DNA of 64,000 bases from Halalkalicoccus jeotgali B3 (GCF_000196895.1 NC_014298.1:62001-126000), one strand, 5' to 3'; positions 9,013 to 17,916 are shown, numbered from the stretch's first letter. The notes: generated by a model not told the origin, from the letters alone. A program made the numbers and translations.

Positions 9013-9174
9013 TGATACGTATCGTGAGTAGGTGCATGCACGTCAGCCTATAAAATCTCTTTCGGCAAATGTATCTGATAGAACGCGTTCTTTGCTGCAC
9101 GTCTCCGTTATCTTACTCGGTACAATGTCGTCGGAGCAATCTACAGACTCTTCGCTCTTGCTGAGCAGCTTCAG

Positions 9175-9501
9175 ATGCTTCACAATACTGCCCCTCAACG
9201 CTATAGTCTGCCTGAACGCTATGCAGAAGATCTCAGACACGCTCTCGAACAATCAGCGGGGAACTACGCATCGGCAAACCAGCTGTATTCGATGTGGGAT
9301 GACCCGCCGTTCGAACCACAGATTCTTGGCCAGCTCCTGAGTACTGCCACGGATCTCGAGGTGTTGCAGGTCTATACCCATCGGAGCAATCGCAACCGAT
9401 ACGATCTCACCGCATACGATTCGACGCGAATGGACCAACTCGCGCTACTGTTTACCGATGAGACAGCGTCAACGATTGATGCGGACTCGTCCGATCGATA
9501 G
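9175..9501 (+). CDS. Hypothetical protein, possible winged helix
   Basis: 108 residues. The central part (YAEDLRHALEQSAGNYASANQLYSMWDDPPFEPQ, then ILGQLLSTATDLEVLQVYTHRSNRNRYDLT) reads as helices followed by a beta wing, as in compact winged-helix DNA-binding proteins. No family is recognised with certainty. It is convergent with the PadR gene at 9509, with only 7 bases between the two stop codons. Assignment as a DNA-binding protein is inference. Confidence 0.55.
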   Translation: MLHNTAPQRYSLPERYAEDLRHALEQSAGNYASANQLYSMWDDPPFEPQILGQLLSTATDLEVLQVYTHRSNRNRYDLTAYDSTRMDQLALLFTDETASTIDADSSDR

Positions 9502-9508
9502 TCCTTCT

Positions 9509-9799
9509 TTAGGCCGCACTCAGCGTGTCGTGGTGATACTGTTGTTCCCACTCTTGGCGAGCGTCGATCTCTCGCCGGCCACGTGCCGTGAGTTTGTAGA
9601 CATTCGTTCGGCGATCCAGCTGTGATTTCTCGACGAGCCCTTTGTCGACGAGCGTATCAAGGTTTGGGTAGAGCCGCCCGTGGTGGATCTCTTTGTCGTA
9701 ATATCCTTCGAGCTCGGCTTTGAGTGCCAGACCATGTGGATCATCTAGTCCACCAATGACGTAGAGCAAATCCCGCTGGAAGCCAGTGAGGTCGTGCAT
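9509..9799 (-). CDS. PadR-family transcriptional regulator
   Basis: 96-residue winged-helix regulator. LTGFQRDLLYVIGGLDDPHGL, the helix ALKAELEGYYDKEIHHGRLYPNLD and the wing VEKSQLDRRTNVYKLTARG are the standard haloarchaeal PadR layout. It lacks the C-terminal dimerisation helix of long PadRs, as is usual for this short archaeal class. A close paralogue lies 160 bp upstream on the same strand (9961-10314), and a third, broken one at 19790-20053. Target and effector unknown. Confidence 0.9.
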   Translation of the reverse strand: MHDLTGFQRDLLYVIGGLDDPHGLALKAELEGYYDKEIHHGRLYPNLDTLVDKGLVEKSQLDRRTNVYKLTARGRREIDARQEWEQQYHHDTLSAA

Positions 9800-9960
9800 G
9801 TTCTCATATTAGTCAAAACCGTTGTTAGCTTATCCCATAGTGCACACTGCGAGAGTGTCTAATTTAACACAGACAGATTCTGCCGACTCATGTCGATGAG
9901 AACAGCGACTGCAGTGTCAACTTCCGAGCTCTAATGCTTCTCTCGTGGCTCCTCAGTAGA

Positions 9961-10314
9961 TTACTCTACAAGAGCTTCGATCTCGTGTGCCCGGTCGTCG
10001 CTAGTGACGAGCTTCGAGAAGCGCCACTTGAGATCTCCAAGCAGGAGGTCGTAGCCCTCCTCGGTCAGTTCGTACTCGTTAGTGCGCTTATCGAGTTCGC
10101 TTTTTGCGACCAACCCTCGCTTAACGAGGTCATCGAGGTTGGGGTAGAGCCGTCCGTGATTGACTTCTTCGTCGTAGTACGCTTCGAGGTTACGTTTGAT
10201 CGCGAGGCCGTACTGAGGTTCCTCGCTGAGAACGGTCAGCATGTTCTGCTGGAAGGCGGTCAGATCGTGTGCGGTGCGCTCTTCTCTGTCGGATGTCGAT
10301 TGTGCCTCTGACAT
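9961..10314 (-). CDS. PadR-family transcriptional regulator, paralogue
   Basis: 117 residues from the ATG at 10314 (MSEAQSTSD; the frame is open upstream to an ATG at 10365, but family N-termini and the following DRE-rich linker favour 10314). The winged-helix core is HDLTAFQQNMLTVLSEEPQYGL, YYDEEVNHGRLYPNLDDLV, then LVAKSELDKRTNEYELTEEG. It is about half identical by eye to the product of 9509-9799, indicating duplication and divergence. The C-terminal 25 residues (LLLGDLKWRFSKLV) are extra compared with its neighbour. Target unknown. Confidence 0.9.
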   Translation of the reverse strand: MSEAQSTSDREERTAHDLTAFQQNMLTVLSEEPQYGLAIKRNLEAYYDEEVNHGRLYPNLDDLVKRGLVAKSELDKRTNEYELTEEGYDLLLGDLKWRFSKLVTSDDRAHEIEALVE

Positions 10315-10980
10315 CTGTTCGAGGGAGACTGCCGCTCTAGTTAACTGCTTGGGAACGGTCCCCATTGAGGATTGGCTGATTACTGATGAAACGCGTCTAT
10401 AACTGATCAGAGGACTGGTTTCGTTGTTCAGGATATCACCGATCGCTACACTAGCTCTCTTGGTGATTGTGACTGTGAGCGCTCTGTTCGCTTTCCGAGC
10501 GAGTTCCCTCTGGTTGGGGAGAGGGCATTGGTTCGATCGGTGGACGAAGATCCCCCGAATGCATATCGTCGACGCGATCGTCGTTTTCGAGTGCGACTTT
10601 TGTTTCTCTACGGTTCTGTGGGCCTAAATTGATGGCTAACCAGGAATGGGCCCGGTTTATGGGTGGGATAGAACCTCCTTGTGATCGACGAGGAGACGAC
10701 CAACCGCTATCACGAAGCGGGCTCACAGAGACGACAAGTGAGGGAGTGAAAACGGTTTCGCAAACCTGCTTTCAGGGCATTTATATCATGGTATAATCCG
10801 TCAGGCGTCACTGCGTTCAACACAATCCCGTCGGCAAGCTATCCATCACCACACAGAATTGGTTCGCGATAGAGCCATCCATAGCGAAGTTATGGCATAA
10901 AGCAAGACTCTGAGAAGAGCAGACCCACAATAGGACCGATCGCAACAGATGCCGAACGTTCTGACAACAGTAAGAACAGC
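10315..10980. other. Gene-poor stretch
   Basis: No supportable gene. A short frame at 10424-10627 encodes one hydrophobic helix (PIATLALLVIVTVSALFAF) and then turns compositionally odd; it could be a residue of a small membrane protein but has no recognisable family or promoter. The rest looks like non-coding or eroded DNA between the PadR pair and the DUF5789 gene. Confidence 0.4.
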
Positions 10981-11315
10981 TCAGAACGATTCTGGCCCCC
11001 GGTCGTTTTCAACACCGGGTGCCGGCGGTGTCCGATCACTGTAGCCTTCCCGTCCGATTCCGTCTTTATTCACGTACCCGATAACGGCCTGCTGGACAGC
11101 TTCCGGCGATTCGAAGCGTTCGTCTTTGAGGGGTGCATCACGTCCTGAAACGATTGTGTACCGTTTGGAAGCTGTAGGGTCGCCTCACCGTATGTATCGA
11201 TCAACTTCGTACACTCAACTGGGTACTCACAGGTTGCAAGATCATCGGTCAGCGAGCCAAACTCAACTCCCTGCTCTCGGGTGCTGTCTTTCTCATTCGA
11301 TTGAGTCATAATCAC
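10981..11315 (-). pseudogene. DUF5789-like gene with a one-base frameshift
   Basis: The 5' part encodes EFGSLTDDLATCEYPVECTKLIDTYGEATLQLPNGTQSFQDV, typical of the small haloarchaeal DUF5789 family. After the codon for Val near 11140 the conserved continuation APLKDERFESPEAVQQAV, then IGYVNKDGIGREGYSDR, ends at the TGA at 10981-10983 but lies in another frame. Restoring one base around 11137-11141 gives a full protein of about 110 residues. Read as is, translation leaves the family sequence and stops at 11070. Either a recent inactivation or a base error. The start could be 11315 or 11309 (MTQSNEKD). Confidence 0.75.
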
Positions 11316-11478
11316 GCACTATTATTCATATAAATACGAAAAGAATTATCCTAATGTCAGAGTAAATAAGTAGTATAATAGGGTACTGCGCTCTGCGAGC
11401 TACCAGCCCTCATCCTCAGACCCGCTCCGTAAGACCACTAATCTGGATATTATGAGTGTAAACAAGCGCCATGGAGCC

Positions 11479-11661
11479 TCAAGCATCCGATTCCGCGTCG
11501 GGATTCGGTGTCCTAAACCCATCTCGGTAACAGGGCCAACAGGGAAGATCCTCGAACGTCGGGAGACAGTCACAGTCCGCCGGGTGAGGCTCTGCGTACT
11601 GTTCCTTCCGGAGTGAGTGCTCAAGCGGCGGTCGCTCGGCCGGCAAATCTTCGGAACTCAT
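11479..11661 (-). CDS. Zinc-finger microprotein
   Basis: 60 residues (MSSEDLPAERPPLEHSLRK...). The pattern CDCLPTFEDLPCWPCYRDGF gives two Cys pairs able to bind one zinc. Such CxxC-type small proteins are abundant in haloarchaea, and some affect stress adaptation or biofilm formation. The start codon overlaps the stop of the upstream gene (ATGA), so the two microproteins are coupled. The C-terminus is acidic and short. Specific role unknown. Confidence 0.7.
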   Translation of the reverse strand: MSSEDLPAERPPLEHSLRKEQYAEPHPADCDCLPTFEDLPCWPCYRDGFRTPNPDAESDA

Positions 11662-11834
11662 GAACTCACCCCGAGATAGAACCGGCGGCAGGGGCGACAG
11701 AGCGGAGATGGTTCGCCGAAGGTCTGAACGAGCTGCACGTCCTCGCGACTAAAGCAGTTGGGAGTACGGCAGACGCTGTGATCGTGATCACACGTCTGTT
11801 CACTGGATGATAGTGGTTTCGTGTTCGTGCTCAT
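11658..11834 (-). CDS. Zinc-finger microprotein, coupled partner
   Basis: 58 residues from the ATG at 11834 (MSTNTKPLSSSEQ). Potential zinc ligands are spaced as CDHDHSVC, C, then CRPC near the C-terminus, around a 20-residue linker (FSREDVQLVQTFGEPSPL). The frame is open far upstream (to 12095), but that extension is basic and un-haloarchaeal, so the internal ATG is preferred. The ATGA overlap with the following zinc-finger gene suggests co-translation and possibly a joint complex. Function unknown. Confidence 0.7.
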   Translation of the reverse strand: MSTNTKPLSSSEQTCDHDHSVCRTPNCFSREDVQLVQTFGEPSPLCRPCRRFYLGVSS

Positions 11835-12481
11835 CTCTGATCGGTGGAAACCTGCTTGCGGCGCGGAGCGACAGTCATCGCTCGTTTTCGTGTGTACTAG
11901 ACGGTTGAGCACCGTTCTCTTGCTCTCGATGCACGTCACTCCCGTCTGTAGCCGGCGAATTCTGTTCCGAGTCGCTGTTTGTAGACTGGCATTTTCAGTT
12001 CTCCGAGAGCTTATCTGTGCCAATCTCGAAGAACATGGAGCGTGTGACAGGCTCCGCTTGGCTAGAGGTCTTCTCTGGTCAAAAGCATGCGCCAACCGTG
12101 GTGAAAGTGAACAATACGTGGCTTGCTAAATGGCTCTAAGAGCGGCTCTGGGGGTAATTGGTGTACTTTCAGGCCATCACCACTACTGCATCGAGCAACT
12201 CGATACCCAATACGAAACCGACCCCATTGAGGTCAACGCAGATGGGGAGACCGCGGGCCTCACGGATATCTGGATCGCTGGGATTCCCTTGAGAGCGATC
12301 CCGCAAAACACAGTCTCGCGAGCACCTGCAGGCACGTTACACCCCTACTGAAACCGACGAAACGACGTTTGACGGACCAATTGTCGGCGATTCAGACGAC
12401 CTGAGTGTCATTGACTGTAGTGGTGATCCCAATGAGTGCCGGAAGGATACCGTTGAGATGCTCCGCAACAACTCCGTACAG
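11835..12481. other. Stretch with possible eroded ORF
   Basis: No intact gene recognised. On the + strand, 12130-12351 reads HHYCIEQLDTQYETDPIEV-NADGETAGLTDIWIAGIPL. A second frame from about 12335 reads ETDETTFDGPIVGDSDDLSV-DPNECRKDTVEMLRNNSVQ. Both have haloarchaeal-like acidic composition and may be pieces of one gene broken by a frameshift near 12320. The family is not recognised. Confidence 0.35.
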
Positions 12482-13102
12482 TCAATCGAGGCGATCGAGC
12501 TCACCCCGTTGTTCTTGGTGCATAATACCACCAGCGAACAGCCCGAGTGCATCGATGAGTTCAGCCTCTGTTTCATACGTTTCGACACGTAGATCCCATC
12601 GCCTCGCTGCCGACCAGATCATCGCACTTGTAACATTGGCCTCGTGAACGAAGAGTAATCGATCGCCGTGGGTTTCCGTGAGCGCCTCAAGAATACTGCC
12701 GGCCTCTTCACCAACACCAAAGTTGTGTCCAAGGAACGGCAGTATGAACGCAGTTGCATTGCTGCATCGGGTGTACTCAATGCTCTGGGTTGCCGCGTCT
12801 ACCTCGTCAATATCTACATCAACATCGAGCGCCAGAAACGCATTTATGCCGGGATCAACGCGAAGTTCACCTTGGATCCGTCGCAAGAGCGCCTGTGCAT
12901 TGTCGATAGTGTCCTTACTCTGAAAGAGACGACGCAACGGTCCTGGAAGGTCTTCGATATCAATCTCGCGGCGCTGCTCGTCACTAAGAACGTAGTTGAG
13001 ATCAAACGACTTATATGGCCCCATCAAATAGAAGAAAAATCGATCATATTTCACGTGCCCAAGTCGTTTGGTGAGTAGGTCACGTGTAATCTTCACAGCC
13101 AT
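12482..13102 (-). CDS. DUF7509-like protein, predicted nucleotide-binding alpha/beta fold
   Basis: 206 residues. FFFYLMGPYKSFDL (about residues 22-35) is followed by a long insertion (LPGPLRRLFQSKDT). Then come ALLRRIQGELRVDPGINAF, ATQSIEYTRCSNATAFILPF, LGHNFGVGEEAGSILEAL, and a C-terminal strand-helix pair (DRLLFVHE, LRVETYETEAELIDAL). The order GPYK, then D-E region, then NxGVGEEAG resembles nucleoside-deoxyribosyltransferase-like Rossmannoid proteins, some of which are nucleotide hydrolases in defence or signalling. It shares layout with the protein at 3399-4124. The start ATG at 13102 is supported by the conserved N-terminus. It is divergent from an ArsR-like gene 98 bp away. Function inferred only. 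Confidence 0.7.
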   Translation of the reverse strand: MAVKITRDLLTKRLGHVKYDRFFFYLMGPYKSFDLNYVLSDEQRREIDIEDLPGPLRRLFQSKDTIDNAQALLRRIQGELRVDPGINAFLALDVDVDIDEVDAATQSIEYTRCSNATAFILPFLGHNFGVGEEAGSILEALTETHGDRLLFVHEANVTSAMIWSAARRWDLRVETYETEAELIDALGLFAGGIMHQEQRGELDRLD

Positions 13103-13200
13103 GAGTAGCTGTGTTCACAAGAAGCATTTAAAGACAGCTATTTTCGAACTTTCTTGGCTTGAGAACACCTAAGAGTTTCCCGCTCGTATTGCAGACCACG

Positions 13201-13614
13201 ATGGCGACGAATCACACACAAACGCTCAGTGGTGGTTTCCCGGAAGACCCGGAGGATCTGTTGTCCGATGATAGCATCCTTAGCCTGGATGAGTACCTTG
13301 CGATGCATGCCGCAGTCGGCCATCGAACCCGCTATGAAATCCTCTATCGACTCGTCCACGGCGGAGCCATGAGTCCCAAAGAGTTAGAAGCAGCAATCAA
13401 TATCGACGACAGTACTCTCCACTATCACCTCAACAAACTCGTCGATGTTGGACTTGTCGAGAAGCGACAGCGGACCGAGCGAGGACAAGAGGGGTTGTAT
13501 ACGTATTATCGGGCAACGGTATTCGGGAACGTAACGCTCACTGAAGGCGTTGACGAACTCATCAAAGGTGAACAAGAATTCGAAGCGATATATGACAGCT
13601 CTACTGAGAGCTAA
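13201..13614 (+). CDS. ArsR/HTH_20-type winged-helix regulator
   Basis: 137 residues from the ATG at 13201. LDEYLAMHAAVGHRTRYEILYRLVHGG, MSPKELEAAINIDDSTLHYHLNKLVDVGLVEKR and the wing GLYTYYRATVFG make a classic ArsR/HTH_20 winged helix. There are no metal-binding cysteines in helix alpha-3, so it is probably not a metal sensor. The C-terminal tail VDELIKGEQEFEAIYDSS is helical. It is divergent from the DUF7509-like gene and may regulate it. The start at 13201 is preferred over 13159 because the first 14 residues of the longer form are unlike the family. Confidence 0.88.
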   Translation: MATNHTQTLSGGFPEDPEDLLSDDSILSLDEYLAMHAAVGHRTRYEILYRLVHGGAMSPKELEAAINIDDSTLHYHLNKLVDVGLVEKRQRTERGQEGLYTYYRATVFGNVTLTEGVDELIKGEQEFEAIYDSSTES

Positions 13615-14153
13615 CTGCCGTATTAGAGCTACCATTCTCCGCGTCATGCATCTCCTCGCAAAACACAGGAAGGACGCCATCAAGCAGACAAAACGCCGCG
13701 GAAAGAAACTCGTCGTTGTCAAGGAGGAGGGAGCCGACCGATACCACATCATTGTGATCGGGATATTAATCACCCCCGCAGAGAGCGTGATTCCCTACCA
13801 ACGGGCGAACACAAGCGAGAATAGTCCACAAGAGAACCACGTGAGCAAGGCCGTACTATTAACAACTCCGAACAAACCGAGTATAGGACAGTAGTAGTGG
13901 AGGTAATAGAAACGGTCGTAGCTGTTCTGGCCTCGTGAGCATATCACACCACGGTGTGATGAGGTCGGTTGTCTTGACCGAGATTTTCACGGCGGTACCT
14001 TGTTCAACATCTTCTATTACTCACTCGGTCCGTTGCACAAGGCTCCGTTTCCCGGAACGCGCCAATCGATCCGTTTCCCACCAGCGAGACCTGTAACCAC
14101 TGGCAGTCGTCCAGAGTCCACTCAGTAGTATTGTAGACCCTGCTACAGGATTC
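13615..14153. other. Gene-poor stretch with a palindrome
   Basis: No convincing gene; a basic 82-residue frame from 13646 has no family likeness. A perfect inverted repeat ATCACACC-AC-GGTGTGAT lies at 13943-13960 and could be a regulator site. No flanking promoter-gene arrangement explains it: the nearest downstream gene (14154-14552) is on the opposite strand and ends here. Confidence 0.4.
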
Positions 14154-14552
14154 CTACACGAAATCCAACGCTAATTCTTGATAGGCCGCATGTTCGGCGT
14201 ACTCTTCGATGAATGGCTGTTGATGATACCGAACACTTCCACTTCGGGAATCGTATTCGACGACATCAAGCTGCTCAAGCTGTGGGATCGCTTTCTCAAC
14301 AAGGAGCGATTTGAGGTTATCATCGTTGATCAATGACGGTTGCTTACTCTCGTGGGCTGCAAGCGTTTGAATTCCAGTGACTAAATCCTCGATCGAGACA
14401 CTGGAGTCAGATGTCGCTAAAAAGTAATAAATAGTATAGCGGCACGACTGGAATGAAAGTGTCTTGAAGACAGCTGTATGAGCGGTTGTCCCGCCAAAAA
14501 CATCCCGTTCAGCGGGGACAACTGACTCGATGTTACTACTCATCGTTACCAC
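14154..14552 (-). CDS. DUF7344-type winged-helix protein
   Basis: 132 residues (or 129 from the second Met). VFKTLSFQSCRYTIYYFLAT, then SSVSIEDLVTGIQTL, then a helix LKSLLVEKAIPQLEQLDVVEYD followed by the wing SRSGSVRYHQQ is the haloarchaeal DUF7344 layout, a presumed DNA-binding winged helix. The N-terminal 25 residues are unstructured. Stand-alone gene, 270 bp upstream of an IS-type scar. Target unknown. Confidence 0.8.
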   Translation of the reverse strand: MVTMSSNIESVVPAERDVFGGTTAHTAVFKTLSFQSCRYTIYYFLATSDSSVSIEDLVTGIQTLAAHESKQPSLINDDNLKSLLVEKAIPQLEQLDVVEYDSRSGSVRYHQQPFIEEYAEHAAYQELALDFV

Positions 14553-14800
14553 TCCGTGTCCGCCGATGTTCGGCTGGTGAATACTGGTTCATTGTGTCAG
14601 AGGCACCCTTGTACGCTATCGATATGCTGTGGCTACTGTGACCAAGAGCACAGAGACAACCGACCTCCTTTCTCCCCTCGCATATCATGGCGTACGATTG
14701 CGACAAAACCATGCAGGAGCAAGTGAGTCGACCCTATATGGATAGGTGAACGACCACTTCTAGATTCGCTCTATCTTTAAACGGCGAGAGAATCCATCCC

Positions 14801-14845
14801 AACCCGGTACGGGAAACCCCGGCGTGAACGCCGGGGAGGATGTCA
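14801..14845 (+). mobile_element. Solo right end of an IS200/IS605 (IS1341-type) element
   Basis: The sequence contains CCCGGTACGGG (14803-14813) and the hairpin CCCCGGCGTGAACGCCGGGG (14817-14836, 8-bp arms, TGAA loop), then AGGATGTCA. From memory this is the conserved 3' end of haloarchaeal IS1341-type TnpB elements, the part transcribed as the TnpB-associated RNA. No tnpB or tnpA sequence is found upstream, so it is a scar. An in-frame GTG inside it could be mistaken for the start of the next gene. Confidence 0.65.
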
Positions 14846-14961
14846 TAGGTGGTCTTATAGCTATGTATGGTGCGTGCTGGAGATTCGATCACTGGTGTCC
14901 GCTCGTCACTGGAGGTTCCACCGGCGGAATGTTAATGCGTATGTATCGGGAGTGTACTCCA

Positions 14962-17916
14962 ATGACTGGGGAAGCACTAACCGATGCTCTTCGAGAAACG
15001 CTTGTGCTCTTCGAAGAACCCGGGGTGCCGCAAACGACACCCGAGGTGGCAGCCCACCTCGACCTGGGTCGCCGAAGCACCTACAACCGGCTGGATCGGC
15101 TCGTCAAGCACGGCTGGCTCGAAACGAAAAAAGTGGGGGCGAGCGCTCGCGTATGGTGGCAGCCACCGACGACCGCCGACACGACTGCTCCGGACGAATC
15201 AACAGCCATCGCATCGCTTGTTGACGATGCCCTTGTGGATGTCGGCATCGTCGTCTTCGACGAGAACTTCGACGTCGCCTGGCTCAATACCGCGATAGAA
15301 CGGTACTTTGGGCTCACTCACGAACGAGTCGTGGGCACGGACAAACGGACGCTTGTTGAGGAGCATATCGCACCACTCGTTGACGATCTGGATGCGTTCA
15401 TGGAGACTGTTCTGGCGACCGACGACGATAACGCGTTCACCGAACGCTTCGAGTGTCACGTGACGCCGGACAGCGGTCACGAGGAGCGCTGGCTCAACTA
15501 CTGCAGCAAGCCGATCGAATCCGGCGCGTACGCCGGTGGTCAGGTCGACCTCTACTACGATATCACTAGCCAGAAGCACGAACAGCAGCTTCGCCGTGAG
15601 CGGGAACTCGTCCAGCAGATCTTCGACACGGCTCCTATCGGTATCGGTGTACTCTCGCCTACTGGTGACATCGTCCGCGCGAACGAGCGGACCGATAGCC
15701 TCCTGGGTGTCACCGACGACGATCCTGACGAATACGCGGCGGCAGAGCGCACAGTCTATGACGCTGACGGAAACCCAGTTCCGCCGGATGAGCAACCATA
15801 CAAACAGGTGCTAGATACCGGTGCTCCCGTGTTTGACTGGCAGTGTCAGATCGAACAGTCGAACGGCGAGCGACGCTGGCTGTCGGTGAATGCCGCACCG
15901 CTAGGGGACGCAGAGGGCGACAGCGACCGAATTGTCGTCACAGGCAAGGATATTACGCAGCTCAAGGAGCAGGCCTACCGTCTCGAACGCCAGCGCGACG
16001 ACCTCGAGAGCGAACTCGATGCGGTGTTCGAGCGGATTTCTGACGGCTTCTACGGGCTTGACAGCGACCTTCGGTTCAACTATATCAACGACCATGCAGC
16101 AGAACTGCTGGACCTATCCAAACCAGATGCGATCGGCAGCTACGTGGGAACTACACTCGATGTGACGGATTCATTCAAACAATCGCTCGTCGAGGCCGCC
16201 GAGAAGGGGCGATCGGTCGTCCACGAAGACTACTATGAACCGTTCGACGCCTGGTTTGAAACTGCCATCTATCCATCGGAGTCAGGAGTGTCGGTCTATT
16301 TCCGGAACGTGACTGAGCGCAAACAGCACGAGTGCGAGCTACAACAGTACGAGACCATCATAGAAACGATCGACGATGGCGTCTACGTTCTCGACGCCGA
16401 GGGTCGGTTCGTGCTGGTCAACGACGCCTACTGCGAGCTGACGAGCTACGACCGCAAGGCCCTGCTGGGGTCGTCGGCCGCGATGGTCGTCGACGAGCAG
16501 ACACAGGCGGCTGCCGGCCGGCTCGAAGACGAACTCGTGGCCGGGGTGTGCGAGTGTGCGAGTCTGGAAGCGGACGTACAGACAGCCGACGGGGAGACGA
16601 TACCGGCCGAGGCGACGTTCGCGATGCTCCCCGGCGACGGACGCCGACGCGTGGGCGTTGTCCGAGATATCACCGAGCGCAAGGAACGCGAGCGGGAACT
16701 CGAACACCAGCACGAGCAGTTGACCGCCCTCAACACCCTCAACGACGTCGTCCGGGACATTACCGATGGGGTCATCGACCAGTCCACTCGCGAGGAGATC
16801 GAGGCAACCGTCTGTGCCCGCCTCGCTGACGTGGCCTCCTATAAGTTTGCTTGGATAGCCGAGATAGACCCTCACACGCAGTCAATTACCTCACGCGTCG
16901 AGGCCGGCGTCGACGGCTACCTTGAGGAGATCCCGCTCTCGGTGGATTCGGACGATCCGACAGGACGTGGACCTGCTGGCAGGGCTATTCGAACACAGGA
17001 AATCCAAGTCGTCCAGAACGCACTGACAGATTCTAGCTTCGAGCCCTGGCGTGAATACGCGAAGGCGTACGGCTACCGTTCGTTAGTCGTGATTCCCATT
17101 GTCTACGGCGACACCCTCTACGGGGTACTCGGGGTCTACGCAGACCGTCCAAAGACGTTCTGTGGCGAGGAGCGGAACGTGATTGCCCCACTTGGGGAGA
17201 TCATCGGCCATGCTATCGCAGCCGTCGAGCGTAAGCAGGCACTGATGAGCGACGAGGTTACCCAGCTCGAATTTACAGCCCCCAATTTTCTCGATACTAT
17301 CGGCCTCGATTCGGACGTCGGTGGGACGATTACGTTCGACCGGGCGGTACCAACCGGCGGCGGGGCCTTCCTCGAGTATGGGAGCGTTACCGAGGATGCT
17401 ATCGATACCCTCGATGCTCTTGTCGATCAGCTGTCCCACTTCGAAGCGGTGACGATCGTCGATTGGGAGGACGGCATGGCCCAGTTCGAGCTGGAGCTGT
17501 CAGAACCCCCCGTCGTGGCGGCCGTGGCGGCTCACGGTGGGTATCTGCAGCAAGCGAGGATCGAGGACGGCGACTTTCACCTGAGAATCCACCTTCCCGC
17601 CACTATTGCCGCCCGTCGAGTCATTGACGAAACAAAGGACGCGTACCCAACAATCAACCTTATGAGACGGCAGCAGGTTACCCGGAACGACGATACGCTT
17701 ACGCGGCTTCAGCGAGCGATAATTGAAGACCTGACCGACCGCCAACGGGCCACGCTTGAAGTGGCCGTGTATTCAGGCTTCTTCGAGTGGCCGCGTAAAG
17801 CGACTGGAGAGGAACTCGCCGACTCCTTCGGGATCGCGGCCCCGACGTTTTCTCAGCACCTCCGAAAGGCCCAGAAGGAAGTGTTCGAGTCGTTGTTCTC
17901 ATCGCTACCAGCGTGA
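14962..17916 (+). CDS. Multi-PAS/GAF sensor regulator with HTH_10 (Bat-like)
   Basis: 984 residues from the ATG at 14962 (MTGEALTDALRE); the longer frame from 14824 begins inside an IS scar and is rejected. An N-terminal helix-turn-helix (about 1-75, TTPEVAAHLDLGRRSTYNRLDRLV) is followed by four PAS domains (about 85-205, 215-335, 350-455, 465-575), a GAF domain (about 590-755) and the Bat effector domain (about 770-915). It ends in an HTH_10 DNA-binding region (924-984, LTDRQRATLEVAVYSGFFEWPR). There is no membrane segment and no kinase domain: a one-component regulator likely sensing redox, light or a small ligand. No adjacent target gene. Confidence 0.9.
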   Translation: MTGEALTDALRETLVLFEEPGVPQTTPEVAAHLDLGRRSTYNRLDRLVKHGWLETKKVGASARVWWQPPTTADTTAPDESTAIASLVDDALVDVGIVVFDENFDVAWLNTAIERYFGLTHERVVGTDKRTLVEEHIAPLVDDLDAFMETVLATDDDNAFTERFECHVTPDSGHEERWLNYCSKPIESGAYAGGQVDLYYDITSQKHEQQLRRERELVQQIFDTAPIGIGVLSPTGDIVRANERTDSLLGVTDDDPDEYAAAERTVYDADGNPVPPDEQPYKQVLDTGAPVFDWQCQIEQSNGERRWLSVNAAPLGDAEGDSDRIVVTGKDITQLKEQAYRLERQRDDLESELDAVFERISDGFYGLDSDLRFNYINDHAAELLDLSKPDAIGSYVGTTLDVTDSFKQSLVEAAEKGRSVVHEDYYEPFDAWFETAIYPSESGVSVYFRNVTERKQHECELQQYETIIETIDDGVYVLDAEGRFVLVNDAYCELTSYDRKALLGSSAAMVVDEQTQAAAGRLEDELVAGVCECASLEADVQTADGETIPAEATFAMLPGDGRRRVGVVRDITERKERERELEHQHEQLTALNTLNDVVRDITDGVIDQSTREEIEATVCARLADVASYKFAWIAEIDPHTQSITSRVEAGVDGYLEEIPLSVDSDDPTGRGPAGRAIRTQEIQVVQNALTDSSFEPWREYAKAYGYRSLVVIPIVYGDTLYGVLGVYADRPKTFCGEERNVIAPLGEIIGHAIAAVERKQALMSDEVTQLEFTAPNFLDTIGLDSDVGGTITFDRAVPTGGGAFLEYGSVTEDAIDTLDALVDQLSHFEAVTIVDWEDGMAQFELELSEPPVVAAVAAHGGYLQQARIEDGDFHLRIHLPATIAARRVIDETKDAYPTINLMRRQQVTRNDDTLTRLQRAIIEDLTDRQRATLEVAVYSGFFEWPRKATGEELADSFGIAAPTFSQHLRKAQKEVFESLFSSLPA

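Noticed and set aside
10424-10627. Possible small membrane protein
   Set aside because: One hydrophobic helix only, followed by unlikely sequence; no ATG start and no homologue recognised.
13646-13894. Possible 82-residue basic protein
   Set aside because: No motif, no haloarchaeal acidic composition and no promoter; cannot be supported as a gene.
14824-14961. N-terminal extension of the PAS/HTH_10 regulator from a GTG
   Set aside because: The GTG lies inside the IS200/IS605-type hairpin and the added 46 residues do not match the family; the ATG at 14962 begins the conserved sequence.
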